This document shows positions 9,608 to 17,868 of a DNA stretch of 64,000 nucleotides, piece by piece. The position numbers and the translations under genes were made by a program. Within the stretch, counting starts at the first letter, position 1, and every line of letters starts with the position of its first letter. The stretch is from Muribaculaceae bacterium (GTDB lineage: Bacteria > Bacteroidota > Bacteroidia > Bacteroidales > Muribaculaceae). The notes under the pieces are model-generated. The model searched no databases. It was given only the letters and a program-made list of their open reading frames with translations, and was not told the origin of the DNA. The stretch lies in contig JAEETL010000013.1 in NCBI GenBank assembly GCA_016290325.1, positions 1 to 64,000 on the forward strand. Reading direction: 5' to 3'.

Positions 9608-10618
9608 ATGACGAGTTCCAGGGGGTTCACAATAGCGGTGTTGAGGTGGTTTGCGCAACATGGGCGTGAACTGCCCTGGCGCGGCATTGGCGACCCATAC
9701 AGCATCTGGGTGAGCGAGGTCATCCTGCAGCAGACGCGCATCGACCAGGGCACCGACTACTGGTACCGTTTCATGGAGCGTTTCCCCACGGTCGAGGCGC
9801 TAGCTGCCGCCAGTGAGGACGAGGTGCTGCGACAGTGGCAAGGGCTAGGTTACTACAGCCGTGCCCGCAACATGCATGCTGCAGCCAGACAAATCGTTGA
9901 GCAAGGCGGCTTCCCGAAAACTATCGAGGGTTTAAGGTCGTTAAAAGGGGTGGGGGAATACATCGCTGCCGCAGTAGGGTCAATCGCGTTTGGACTGCCT
10001 GCTGCTGCGGTTGATGGTAACGTCTATCGCGTTCTGGCGCGTCACTTTGGCATCGATGTGCCCATCAACACCACTCGAGGAAAGCACACATTTGAGGCCC
10101 TCGCCAATGAGGTGTTGCCTGCTAACCAGGCATCGGCCTTTAATCAGGCCATGATGGACTTTGGCGCCACATGGTGCACGCCGCGCACGCCGCGCTGTAT
10201 CGACTGTCCCGTCGCTGAGACCTGCGAAGCCCTGCGCACGGGTCGCGTTAACCAGTTACCTGTCAAGGAGAAAAAACTTAAGGTGCAGGAGCGCCGTCTC
10301 ACTTATATTTACATCCGCCACAAGGGTCAAACCGCCCTGCGTCGCCGCCCTGCTGGTGACATCTGGCAAGGACTGTGGGAGCCCTTGCTTATAGAGAATG
10401 AGTCACTGCCCGACCTGGGTTGCCCGCTCACGCTGCTCGCTAGCGGCGTTAAGCATGTGCTTACCCACCGCATCATCATGGCTGATTTTTACCTGGCCGA
10501 ACCCGAGGCTCGCCCCGAGCTGCCTGACGAATACCAATGGATAAACGAGCAGGATATTGCCGACTATGCCCTGCCGCGACTCATTGAGCGCCTATTATCC
10601 AAGCTGCCCCATGAATAG
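9608..10618 (+). CDS. mutY: A/G-specific adenine DNA glycosylase MutY
   Basis: 336 aa, normal length. It removes adenine mispaired with 8-oxoguanine. The N-terminal HhH-GPD domain has LPWRGIGDPYSIWVSEVILQQT with the catalytic Glu (about residue 37). The helix-hairpin-helix SLKGVGEYIAAAV is followed by AAAVDGNVYRVLAR with the catalytic Asp (about 139). The [4Fe-4S] cluster loop has the canonical Cys-x6-Cys-x2-Cys-x5-Cys spacing (CTPRTPRCIDCPVAETC). The C-terminal NUDIX-like MutT domain contains RRRPAGDIWQGLWE and ends near the stop. It starts 5 bp after the BspA-like gene and is followed by a terminator. Confidence 0.96.
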   Translation: MTSSRGFTIAVLRWFAQHGRELPWRGIGDPYSIWVSEVILQQTRIDQGTDYWYRFMERFPTVEALAAASEDEVLRQWQGLGYYSRARNMHAAARQIVEQGGFPKTIEGLRSLKGVGEYIAAAVGSIAFGLPAAAVDGNVYRVLARHFGIDVPINTTRGKHTFEALANEVLPANQASAFNQAMMDFGATWCTPRTPRCIDCPVAETCEALRTGRVNQLPVKEKKLKVQERRLTYIYIRHKGQTALRRRPAGDIWQGLWEPLLIENESLPDLGCPLTLLASGVKHVLTHRIIMADFYLAEPEARPELPDEYQWINEQDIADYALPRLIERLLSKLPHE

Positions 10619-10632
10619 AGCATAGACTTACA

Positions 10633-10676
10633 TAAAAAAAAGGCCGGATGTTGTGAAAACTCCGACCCTTTTTTGC
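10633..10676 (+). terminator. Intrinsic terminator after mutY
   Basis: A run of A's and GGCCGGA pairs with TCCGACC and TTTTTT around a loop, then GCTTTTTT. The stem has one mismatch. It lies between convergent genes and could act on both. Confidence 0.6.
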
Positions 10677-10701
10677 TTTTTTGATGGTTTAGCCAATCAA
10701 T

Positions 10702-11133
10702 CTAATCTTCAGTTGAGTTGATGTCATAGACGTAAGTTTTGATCGTCTCGTTCTGCTTGATGATGTCGCCTTTCTTGGTGGCGCGCACGAGGTTGAATAC
10801 GCAAGTGATATGGTCTCCTAGACCGGTATACATGCCAACATATTCCTCATACTCCCTGTCACACGCTTCAATCACAGCCGCGTCATTACCTTGTGCGTCG
10901 GGCTTGGGATAAGCTTGCCTGATGGCATTGTACATGCGGTTTTTGGGGTTGTAATACTTGGCGGTTTGATCTATGGAACCATTCACGAGAAACCCTTCCT
11001 CGACGTTCAGGTAATAGTCGATGACCATCGATTTAGGCTCATCGTCACCACATGAGGTAAGCATTACCAGCGGACTTGCCAGCAATAGTGACAGAGCCAG
11101 CATCCGCAACACGGTGGAAAAGCGATTTTTCAT
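10702..11133 (-). CDS. Hypothetical lipoprotein
   Basis: 143 aa. A signal peptide with a clear lipobox (MLTSC, Cys at about 28) is followed by the acidic GDDEPKS segment typical of surface-exposed Bacteroidetes lipoproteins. The rest (about 35-143) contains YYLNVEEGF, an aromatic/charged helix and a C-terminal strand-rich part. I recognise no domain. It starts 18 bp after the dockerin-like gene on the same strand, so the two are probably one operon. Confidence 0.7.
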   Translation of the reverse strand: MKNRFSTVLRMLALSLLLASPLVMLTSCGDDEPKSMVIDYYLNVEEGFLVNGSIDQTAKYYNPKNRMYNAIRQAYPKPDAQGNDAAVIEACDREYEEYVGMYTGLGDHITCVFNLVRATKKGDIIKQNETIKTYVYDINSTED

Positions 11134-11151
11134 TTCAGTTGATGCTTAATC

Positions 11152-11493
11152 TTATTTCAGTTTTTTGTCAACGGTGTCGGTCACGTCATCAATGGTGGGC
11201 GTGGGAGGTACACCGTCAAGCATGTCGTTGATCATGCCATCGATCTCGTTCTCCTTGGCAGGTGCGCGATTGATTTGCTGTTCCTGGAGGCCCTCATCGA
11301 TAATGGCGGTCACGTCGTCGATGCTCAGCATGCCGTCGTGATTGGCATCGAGATTACTCGTCATGAGCGTGGTGGGAGTGGTCTTGCCCAGCAGCACATT
11401 GATGCATTGCTCCACGCGGTCAACATAGTTATTGGCGCTGGCGGCAAACGAGATGGCCACCATACAGAAAAGCAACGTAAAGATTTTCTTCAT
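11152..11493 (-). CDS. Small secreted protein with dockerin-like EF-hand module
   Basis: 113 aa. Signal peptide to about residue 20 (ISFAASA). Around residues 47-66 there is a dockerin/EF-hand-like calcium loop, LDANHDGMLSIDDVTAIID. A partial second copy of its helix (PTIDDVTDTVDKKL) closes the protein. The same module type is fused to the SusD-like protein encoded at 12068-14182. In Bacteroidales these modules are common on exported proteins and are not evidence of a cellulosome. A promoter with both boxes lies 37 bp upstream. Probably co-transcribed with the lipoprotein gene that follows. Confidence 0.75.
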   Translation of the reverse strand: MKKIFTLLFCMVAISFAASANNYVDRVEQCINVLLGKTTPTTLMTSNLDANHDGMLSIDDVTAIIDEGLQEQQINRAPAKENEIDGMINDMLDGVPPTPTIDDVTDTVDKKLK

Positions 11494-11529
11494 AATAGTT
11501 CTCCTTTCGTTTTAATTGGTTTCTAGTCG

Positions 11530-11560
11530 CAAAGGTAGTGCAAGGAAATGAGATTTGCAA
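11530..11560 (-). promoter_or_regulatory. Promoter of the dockerin-like gene
   Basis: On the minus strand TTG (11558-11560), 20 bp, TACCTTTG (11530-11537), 36 bp before the ATG. Confidence 0.7.
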
Positions 11561-11655
11561 GGATGATGAGTGAAAAAACATGAAGCCGCACAATTATATT
11601 TGCCTCTAATTATCACTACATCTTCCTTGATGGTTCATCACTCCCTGGTTAGACA

Positions 11656-11682
11656 GAGATGCCAGATTTATAATGGCATCTC
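11656..11682 (-). terminator. Hairpin terminator after the YbjQ-like gene
   Basis: A perfect 9-bp stem (GAGATGCCA with TGGCATCTC) around a 9-nt loop, 19 bp beyond the stop codon of the YbjQ-like gene. The T-tract is weak. Confidence 0.55.
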
Positions 11683-11700
11683 AGGGCAACTTGAGCTGAT

Positions 11701-11943
11701 TCAATAGCTGAAGGGCTTTTCTCTGACAGTGACACCCTCGCCATAGGCAAGAATGCCGTTGGCGCTGCTGTCAATCCTCACGTTGACCAACGCGTTGCAG
11801 CCTAGCTCTTCGGCCTTCTTAACCAGGCCCTTAAGGGCTTTGTTTGCGCTAATCACAGAGTTGTCGAGAAGAATGCCTTGACTTTTCTCGATATCATAGC
11901 CCACTACACTTGGCAAAGTGGTTATGAATTTTCCTTCAATCAT
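11701..11943 (-). CDS. YbjQ-like small protein (UPF0145-type)
   Basis: 80 aa. It resembles the YbjQ/UPF0145 fold: an N-terminal strand ending TTLPSVVGYDIEKSQGIL, a central helix KGLVKKAEELGCNALVNVRID, and a final strand ILAYGEGVTV. That order matches the family's T...GY.I....G and GANA[VI]xxVR....AYGTAV patterns. It is shorter than most members (about 105 aa), lacking part of the central helix. The function of the family is not established. It is isolated between a hairpin and the SusD-like gene. Confidence 0.65.
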   Translation of the reverse strand: MIEGKFITTLPSVVGYDIEKSQGILLDNSVISANKALKGLVKKAEELGCNALVNVRIDSSANGILAYGEGVTVREKPFSY

Positions 11944-12067
11944 GATGATTTTGTTTTATTGGTTGTTAATTATCAGTTTCACAGGTAGGGGGCGGTGACG
12001 CACGTCCTTGAGGAGCGGGCCGTCTTCAACGACTCCCGTCTGATATCAAATTCCTCGTCCTTACTGA

Positions 12068-14182
12068 TTAGTCTTGGTCGCTATCCCACCAAACAGGGAT
12101 GGTCCAGGCATCAACCTGCATGTTCCAGTTGACTTCGTTGCCCTCGCTGTCGGTCATGCGCGCTCCAGGAACCTGGTAGCCGATGGCTTGCAGGTTTTCA
12201 ACATTGTACGTGTACTCGTGATAGCATTGACGCCAGCGGCGAAACTGCTTGCTCTCGGGGATGGCCTGCATGGCTGCATCCACTTGGTAATGGTATGCAG
12301 GTATTGACCAACCGAAGAAGAGGTCGGGATTAAAGTCATAGCGACGCATATCGTTCCAGATCTCATGGGAGAACATGAGCGCAATGCGCTTCTGAGTAAG
12401 GATGTGTCCTAGGGTGAGTTGATCTTGTGAACCGATGCCGTTGTTCAAGAAGTTGTCGATGGCCGCCTGAGTCATCGGGGTGAATGATGGGCAGTCAGCA
12501 AGGCTGGGGTCCTCATCAATCCATACTTGCAGTTTCTCGTTCATCAGCTCGCAGCTGGCCTTAACACCTGCCTTGTAGGCAGCGTAGGCGCCAGCGCGGT
12601 CGCCCTTCTTGAGCAGCACCTCGGCACGGATGAAGCAGCACTCGGCATAGGTGCCGATATAGGTGGGAGAAGTCGCGCGGGAATAGAATGAACCCGATTC
12701 GGCCGACTGGAACAGACCTACAGCGCGGCAGTACAGGATGCTGGGATTGCCGAGGTAACCCTTGCTGTCGCTGGTACACTCGACATATACTGTGTCTCCC
12801 ATGCGTTCTTCAGGGTAGCTATACGAGGGATTTTCAATGTACCATTCGTTCGTGACTGCGTTAAATGAGGCCCTCTGAGGACCACCATGGCTATTGATAT
12901 CGCTGGCCATATCTACGCCCAGCGTACGACGCCAGTGACCATTCCACTTGATGCCAGCAGCATCGACACCATTACCTTCCCTGTTGGTGCAATAAGCCCA
13001 GGGCAGGATGTGGTCGGCACGCGGGTCTTCAACACCATAACCGGCAAAGTTCGTCAAGTTGTCATAGAGCATCTTGGTCACAAAGTGCTGGGTAAGCATG
13101 CCGCACAGCGAGAACAGCGGTGAGTAGTCAACAGGCTCATCAAACCCCAACACATCATGCACGGGTGGGTTGTTGTCATAGTGCTCCATAATGGTGTTGT
13201 CAGCATTGCTCTGCATGGCCTTGTCGAGGCAGGCGAGGATTTCGTCCGCATCATATTTTCCATCTAGATAGCTGCCAGGTCCCTTTTTGATGAGCTTGTT
13301 AAGCCATCGGGCTTTAAAGAAGTAAGCAAGTTTAATCCATTTGTCGATGTCGCCATGGTTCCATATTTCACCACTGCCCCAGATGTCGTTATGGCTGGAG
13401 TCAAGTGCCGGCAGTGAAGGATCCTGCGTTTTTGCCTGTTCGAGCAAGGCGATGGCTTCCTCGATGTCATTGATGCATCCCATGAAGATGGTCTTGCCGG
13501 TATCATATTTGGGAAAAGCGGTCCCTTCTGATAAGTAACGATAAAAGCCACCAGTTCCACAACCTTTAGTGACTTCACTGTAAGGCATTTCTCCATAGAG
13601 GTCGGTCATCGCCATGTAACCATATGCTCTAATAACCTTAGCAACTCCAGCAAAAGCATAATTATTGTCACTCATCGCTTGCTCATAGATGTCGATAAGG
13701 TTTTCTTCTGGTCCATATAATGCATAGCAAGCGCCGTATGCCCCAACAAACCACCATTGATAGGGCGTTGTTACTAGACCCATTTGGGGGTACCAAAAGG
13801 ATGCATACCAGATGGTGCCATTACCATAGGCACGGGTCCAGTCTCCCATGCCCATCGTTGCGCGATAGGCTCCAAACTGCAATGCGCTGTTTGTGTAGAA
13901 CTGAACCATTTTCAGTTCTTCGGGATAGGTATATGCGATAGGGGCACGCGAGAGAATCATATCAATCAGGTCAGTAACATCAGTAATGTTGACCATGCCG
14001 TCACTGTTCACGTCGGCAGCCATGTTGCCGGATGCGTTACCCCTCAAGATCCTGTCGATAAGGGTAGTCACGTCGTCAATGTTCACTCTATAGTCTCCAT
14101 CCACGTCACCTTGGATGGTCTTTGCCTGTAGTGACAATGCACAAGCGGCAACCAGTAATAGGGAATAATAGAATCGTTTCAT
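12068..14182 (-). CDS. SusD/RagB-like protein with N-terminal dockerin-like module
   Basis: 704 aa. After a signal peptide (residues 1 to about 20, with a possible lipobox VAAC or an ordinary cleavage at SLQA) come two EF-hand-like dockerin repeats at about 25-75: GDVDGDYRVNIDDVTTLID and ADVNSDGMVNITDVTDLID. The remainder is a SusD-like alpha-helical protein of the nutrient-binding type: ALQFGAYRATMGMGDW, AKVIRAYGYMAMTDLYGEMPYSE, and the C-terminal LTLGHILTQKRIALMFSHEIWNDMRRY motif. SusD proteins bind glycans or peptides at the cell surface together with a SusC TonB receptor. No SusC gene is adjacent, so this is an orphan. A dockerin-like module fused to SusD is unusual. Confidence 0.88.
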   Translation of the reverse strand: MKRFYYSLLLVAACALSLQAKTIQGDVDGDYRVNIDDVTTLIDRILRGNASGNMAADVNSDGMVNITDVTDLIDMILSRAPIAYTYPEELKMVQFYTNSALQFGAYRATMGMGDWTRAYGNGTIWYASFWYPQMGLVTTPYQWWFVGAYGACYALYGPEENLIDIYEQAMSDNNYAFAGVAKVIRAYGYMAMTDLYGEMPYSEVTKGCGTGGFYRYLSEGTAFPKYDTGKTIFMGCINDIEEAIALLEQAKTQDPSLPALDSSHNDIWGSGEIWNHGDIDKWIKLAYFFKARWLNKLIKKGPGSYLDGKYDADEILACLDKAMQSNADNTIMEHYDNNPPVHDVLGFDEPVDYSPLFSLCGMLTQHFVTKMLYDNLTNFAGYGVEDPRADHILPWAYCTNREGNGVDAAGIKWNGHWRRTLGVDMASDINSHGGPQRASFNAVTNEWYIENPSYSYPEERMGDTVYVECTSDSKGYLGNPSILYCRAVGLFQSAESGSFYSRATSPTYIGTYAECCFIRAEVLLKKGDRAGAYAAYKAGVKASCELMNEKLQVWIDEDPSLADCPSFTPMTQAAIDNFLNNGIGSQDQLTLGHILTQKRIALMFSHEIWNDMRRYDFNPDLFFGWSIPAYHYQVDAAMQAIPESKQFRRWRQCYHEYTYNVENLQAIGYQVPGARMTDSEGNEVNWNMQVDAWTIPVWWDSDQD

Positions 14183-14210
14183 AAGTATAAGGTATTATAA
14201 TTAGTTATTG

Positions 14211-14218
14211 CAAAGATA
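14211..14218 (-). promoter_or_regulatory. -7 promoter element of the dockerin/SusD gene
   Basis: Minus strand TATCTTTG, an exact consensus, 28 bp before the ATG. The usual -33 region is occupied by the heptameric repeat array at 14227-14261. Confidence 0.6.
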
Positions 14219-14226
14219 GTAAAAAA

Positions 14227-14261
14227 GTCTATAGGCTTTAGACCTTAGATCTTAGTTTTTA
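14227..14261. repeat. heptameric tandem repeat, 5 units
   Basis: Five 7-bp units with a CTTTA or CTTTA-like core (for example GGCTTTA, GACCTTA), on the minus strand TAA-AG types. The array sits immediately upstream of the -7 box of the dockerin/SusD gene and downstream of the UvrA-like gene's stop codon region. Confidence 0.7.
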
Positions 14262-14348
14262 GTCTTGGGCCGATTTTTTTTTAGAAATGCAGAATCTTGC
14301 GACTTATATGCGCGGTTGCCAATGAGTATAATTAATATAATTCGTAGC

Positions 14349-16613
14349 TTATTTGAGGTATTGTGAGGTGATGGAATTGGGACAGTCGAGCATGCCGCGG
14401 GGCGTGCCCTGGTAGATGATGGTGCCGCCCAGGTCGCCCGCGCCGGGACCGAGCTCGATGACGTGGTCGGCGGCCTTGATGACGTCGGTGTTGTGCTCGA
14501 TGACATAGACCGTGTTACCCATGTCCACCATCTGCTCAAACAGGTCGATGAGGTGGCGCACATCCTTGAGATGCAAGCCGTCGGTAGGCTCATCGATGAC
14601 GAACATGCCGCGCGTGCCTCCCGCGTCGAGTGGCAGGGTGTATTGCTTGAGGCAGGATGCCATTTTCAAGCGCTGTAACTCGCCTCCCGATAGGGTGCTC
14701 AAAGCCTGGTTAAGATGGAGGTAGTGCAGGCCGACGGCCATCATGGGCTGCAGTTTCTCCTCGATGCTGGTGCCCTTGAAGAACTCGCTGGCGCGTCTCA
14801 CCGACATGTCCATCACTTGGGCGATGTTCATGCCGTCGATGGTATATTCCAGTGCCTCACGGCTGTAACGCAGGCCATGGCAGGCCTCACAGGTGGTCTC
14901 GATATTGTCCATAAAGGCCATCTCGGCGATGACCACGCCCTTGCCGCCGCACACGGGGCAAGCGCCCTTGCCGTTGAAGGTGAAATACTGCTCCTTGATC
15001 TTGTGCGCCTTGGCAAAGCGCTTGCGGATGTCGGGGGCAACATCCATATAGGTCGCTGGCGTGGAGCGTAGGCTCACGCCGATGTTCTTTTGACTGATAT
15101 AAACCACGTCACCGTGCTCACGACGGAAACACTCCATGAGCGAGCTCTTGCCCGAACCCGCAACACCCGCCACGGCCCCAAATACGCCCATGGGTAAGTC
15201 GATGGAGATGTCCTTGAGGTTGTGAAGCGTTGCGTGGCGCAAGGGGAAGGCCTCCTGTGCCTCACGCGGTTGGGCCTTGAAGCCGCCGCGCTGACTGAGC
15301 ATCTGTCCCGTACTCGTGCCACTGTGCAACAGTTGGTCATAGTTGCCCTCAAAAATGATGCGTCCGCCCTGGCTACCGGGGCCAGGTCCCAGATCTACGA
15401 TGTGATCGGCTATACGAATCATTTCGCGGTGATGCTCGACAAGTAACACGGTGTTGCCCGCATCGCGCAGGCGCCTAACCGAGTGCTTCATCTTCTCGAT
15501 ATCATGGTCGTGCAGGCCAGTGCTGGGCTCGTCAAGGATGTAAAGCACGTCGGCCAGCGACGAGTTGATGTACTTGGCGATCTTGCAGCGTTGGGCCTCG
15601 CCGCCCGACAGGGTGCCCACGCCACGGTCCAGGCTCAGGTAGCCCAGCCCGATTTCCTCAAGTGCTGTGAGGCGTGCGCTGATGGCTTGTTTCAAATCCA
15701 CGGCCAGCGGCGCGGTGAGCGCCTTGATCCACTGGTTGAGGCGGGTGATGGACATCGCACATGCCTGGGCGATGTTGATGCCCTCGATCTTGCACGACAG
15801 CACACGTGGGCTCAGACGGGTGCCGCCGCAGTCGGGACACACGCCCATAGTCAGCATGGGGTTGAGCACAGCGGCGTGCAGCAGTCCTTCCTCGCTGTTG
15901 ATGATGCTGCGGTACATACGGGGAATCAGTCCCTCGTATTTCGCTGTTTTGGGCCAGTTGGCAGGCGGGTTCTTGAGGCGGATTTGTGGGCTGTTGAGGA
16001 ACAGGTCCAGTTCCTCGGGACTGTAGTCCTTGATTTTCTTGTCCAGGTCAAACAGGCCGCTGTGGGCGTAGCGAATCCAGCGCCAGCCTCCCTTGCCAAA
16101 AGCGATGTAGTGTATCGTGTCCTCATCGTTGAGGCTCTTGTCAAAATCCACCAGTTTATGGATATCCAACTCGCGGATCTCGCCCAGGCCAGAACAGCGT
16201 GGGCAGCTGCCCTCAGGATGGTTGAAGCTGAACGACTCGGCATAGCCCACAAATGGCTGGCCCACACGTGAGAACAGCAGACGCAACAACGCGGCGATGT
16301 CGGTATAGGTCGCTACGGTCGAGCGGGAGTTCTGGGCAGGCTTCTTTTGGTCGATGACGATGGCGATGGGCAGATTCTCGATGGCGTCAACATGGGGGCG
16401 GCCATATTTGGGCAGGTACTGCTGCACAAACGACGGGAATGTGTCGTTCAGCTCGCGCCTCGACTTGGCCGCGATGGTGTCGAGCACCAGTGAACTCTTG
16501 CCCGATCCCGAAACGCCCGTGAAAACCGTGATTTGATGCTTGGGAATCTCTAGGGAAACCTCTTTGAGGTTATTCTCCCGTGCCCCTTTAATTATAATTG
16601 TATCGCCTCTCAT
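14349..16613 (-). CDS. UvrA-like excinuclease ATPase paralogue
   Basis: 754 aa from the ATG at 16613 (760 from 16631). UvrA proper is about 940 aa; this shorter form lacks the UvrB-binding insertion and resembles the UvrA2/drug-resistance-type paralogues. It has two ABC modules: Walker A GVSGSGKSS (about 35) with signature TLSGGEAQRCK, and Walker A GVAGSGKSS (about 480) with signature TLSGGELQRLK. Zinc-knuckle cysteines are seen in CPRCSGLG, CPDCGG, CPVCGGKG and CEACHG. It probably recognises damaged or drug-bound DNA; the substrate is unknown. A -7-like box directly abuts the start, so the transcript would have almost no leader. Confidence 0.9.
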   Translation of the reverse strand: MRGDTIIIKGARENNLKEVSLEIPKHQITVFTGVSGSGKSSLVLDTIAAKSRRELNDTFPSFVQQYLPKYGRPHVDAIENLPIAIVIDQKKPAQNSRSTVATYTDIAALLRLLFSRVGQPFVGYAESFSFNHPEGSCPRCSGLGEIRELDIHKLVDFDKSLNDEDTIHYIAFGKGGWRWIRYAHSGLFDLDKKIKDYSPEELDLFLNSPQIRLKNPPANWPKTAKYEGLIPRMYRSIINSEEGLLHAAVLNPMLTMGVCPDCGGTRLSPRVLSCKIEGINIAQACAMSITRLNQWIKALTAPLAVDLKQAISARLTALEEIGLGYLSLDRGVGTLSGGEAQRCKIAKYINSSLADVLYILDEPSTGLHDHDIEKMKHSVRRLRDAGNTVLLVEHHREMIRIADHIVDLGPGPGSQGGRIIFEGNYDQLLHSGTSTGQMLSQRGGFKAQPREAQEAFPLRHATLHNLKDISIDLPMGVFGAVAGVAGSGKSSLMECFRREHGDVVYISQKNIGVSLRSTPATYMDVAPDIRKRFAKAHKIKEQYFTFNGKGACPVCGGKGVVIAEMAFMDNIETTCEACHGLRYSREALEYTIDGMNIAQVMDMSVRRASEFFKGTSIEEKLQPMMAVGLHYLHLNQALSTLSGGELQRLKMASCLKQYTLPLDAGGTRGMFVIDEPTDGLHLKDVRHLIDLFEQMVDMGNTVYVIEHNTDVIKAADHVIELGPGAGDLGGTIIYQGTPRGMLDCPNSITSQYLK

Positions 16614-16618
16614 GACTG

Positions 16619-16626
16619 CAAAGGTA
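16619..16626 (-). promoter_or_regulatory. -7 like element abutting the UvrA-like start
   Basis: Minus strand TACCTTTG ends 5 bp before the ATG at 16613 and overlaps the alternative ATG at 16631. If real, the mRNA would be leaderless or nearly so. No -33 box was found. Confidence 0.35.
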
Positions 16627-16820
16627 GTCATTTTTTTGGTTTCTGTCTTTAACCCCCACCGTTAAACCAGGGGCGAGTGATAGCGTTTAGCTACCCCATG
16701 AGAATTAGCAAGAGTAAAAAAGGTGACCAGTAGGTCGATGAATAACTCATCATTTGTTTTATTTCTCGACCATAATGGCGGTTAATGTAAGATGCTGATA
16801 GGGGTGGGGGAGAAACAGAA

Positions 16821-16845
16821 CGTGCGCCCCAAGATAGGACGCACG
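16821..16845 (-). terminator. Terminator after the NlpC/P60 gene
   Basis: Read on the minus strand, CGTGCGTCC pairs with GGGGCGCACG (9 bp with one wobble) around TATCTT and is followed by TTCTGTTTCT. It lies 30 bp beyond the stop codon. Confidence 0.7.
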
Positions 16846-16874
16846 CTGTGTTATGTTATCTTGAATAGGGTTCT

Positions 16875-17408
16875 TTACAGGACGCGGCAAGCACCAACGT
16901 AGCGGCGGCTGTAATAGGACTCGGTGTTCTTGCTCTCGGTCACACCGCTGCTGCAAGCCGAGTGGATGAAGTGGAAAGTGTTGTCCTCATTGACCTTGGT
17001 CACGATACCCACGTGTCCAACACCACCACGGCCCGAACGACCCTGGAAGAACACGAGGTCACCAGGCTGCAGATCTTTCTGCTTGACGCGTACGCCGTCA
17101 AAAATCTGGCCACGCGATGAGCGGTCGAGCTCAATGCCAAAGCGCTTGAACACATAGCTGGTGAAACCCGAGCAGTCAAAGCCACGGGGTGACATGGCGC
17201 CATAACGATAAGGCGTACCGCGGAAACGGTATGCGTAATTGATAACCTGATCAACGATGTTATTGCGGTTGTTTTGTTCTAACTGTTCAAGAACAGTACC
17301 TTGACGACGATTAGACAACTGCTGTGACTGTGCAGTAAATCCAGTAATGGTGATTGCTAAAAGAACGAATAATGCTGATAAACTTATTTGACCTTTAATA
17401 AAACTCAT
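16875..17408 (-). CDS. NlpC/P60 family cell-wall hydrolase
   Basis: 177 aa from the ATG at 17408. A longer frame to 17510 overlaps the promoter and lacks a signal peptide. The signal peptide spans about 1-30 (LSALFVLLAITITGFTAQSQ). The NlpC/P60 domain occupies about 55-175: catalytic Cys in RGFDCSGFTSYVF, His in GVGHVGIV, third polar residue in FHFIHSAC. The enzyme would cleave peptide cross-links or stems in peptidoglycan in the periplasm. A strong promoter lies about 100 bp upstream, leaving a 5' leader of roughly 95 nt containing a TTGTGAACGATTACAA inverted repeat. Confidence 0.92.
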   Translation of the reverse strand: MSFIKGQISLSALFVLLAITITGFTAQSQQLSNRRQGTVLEQLEQNNRNNIVDQVINYAYRFRGTPYRYGAMSPRGFDCSGFTSYVFKRFGIELDRSSRGQIFDGVRVKQKDLQPGDLVFFQGRSGRGGVGHVGIVTKVNEDNTFHFIHSACSSGVTESKNTESYYSRRYVGACRVL

Positions 17409-17507
17409 AATTAATAATTTAGTGGACTGGAAAATCCGCTCATCGGCGGCTTTTTCGTTAAGGGCATTGTGAACGATTACAATGCCGTGCGCCCTGGTTT
17501 GCTGGTG

Positions 17508-17539
17508 CAAAGGTACTTCAACCCGCTAACCCGACCAAA
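17508..17539 (-). promoter_or_regulatory. Promoter of the NlpC/P60 gene
   Basis: Minus strand TTTG (17536-17539), 20 bp, TACCTTTG (17508-17515). An excellent Bacteroidetes match; its position fixes the gene start at 17408 rather than 17510. Confidence 0.75.
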
Positions 17540-17754
17540 CTCTTTAAACACTTGTAAACATTTAGCAAAATCGGCGGTTTTAACAAATTGTTCCACGAAA
17601 ATCCCCTAAGAATAGGGGTTCGCAGCTAGCTTCAATGTTTAAATTTTGGAAATTAAAAATGAAATAGTTTACACTTTTTAACATTAAATGGCATCCTATA
17701 AGATTTATTTTTTGGATTTTTGCCACCAAAATCATCACCCATGCCAACGAAAAT
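17540..17754. other. AT-rich intergenic stretch
   Basis: No gene seen. It contains one small perfect hairpin (CCCCTA/TAGGGG near 17603-17618) without a T-run, and otherwise AT-rich sequence between the NlpC promoter and the terminator of the Rieske-like gene. Confidence 0.4.
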
Positions 17755-17795
17755 GCCCTGCCGCCTTGCAAAATGCAACGTAACAGGGCCTTTTT
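17755..17795 (-). terminator. Terminator after the Rieske-like lipoprotein gene
   Basis: GCCCTG pairs with CAGGGC, enclosing an inner TTGCA/TGCAA hairpin. It lies about 75 bp beyond the stop codon on the minus strand. The plus strand has a better T-run (CTTTTTAT), so it may work in either direction. Confidence 0.55.
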
Positions 17796-17868
17796 ATGAA
17801 AAACCGCATTTTTGCCCCTGCAAGCACCTCATTGGTGGCATTGCTCGTGGAACATTTTAGGGGTGTTG

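Noticed and set aside
11152-14182. Cellulosome locus because of dockerin-like modules
   Set aside because: No cohesin or scaffoldin, and such modules are widespread on exported Bacteroidales proteins.
15483-16271. 262-codon frame opposite the UvrA-like gene
   Set aside because: Antisense shadow; composition follows the opposite gene's codons and no domain is seen.
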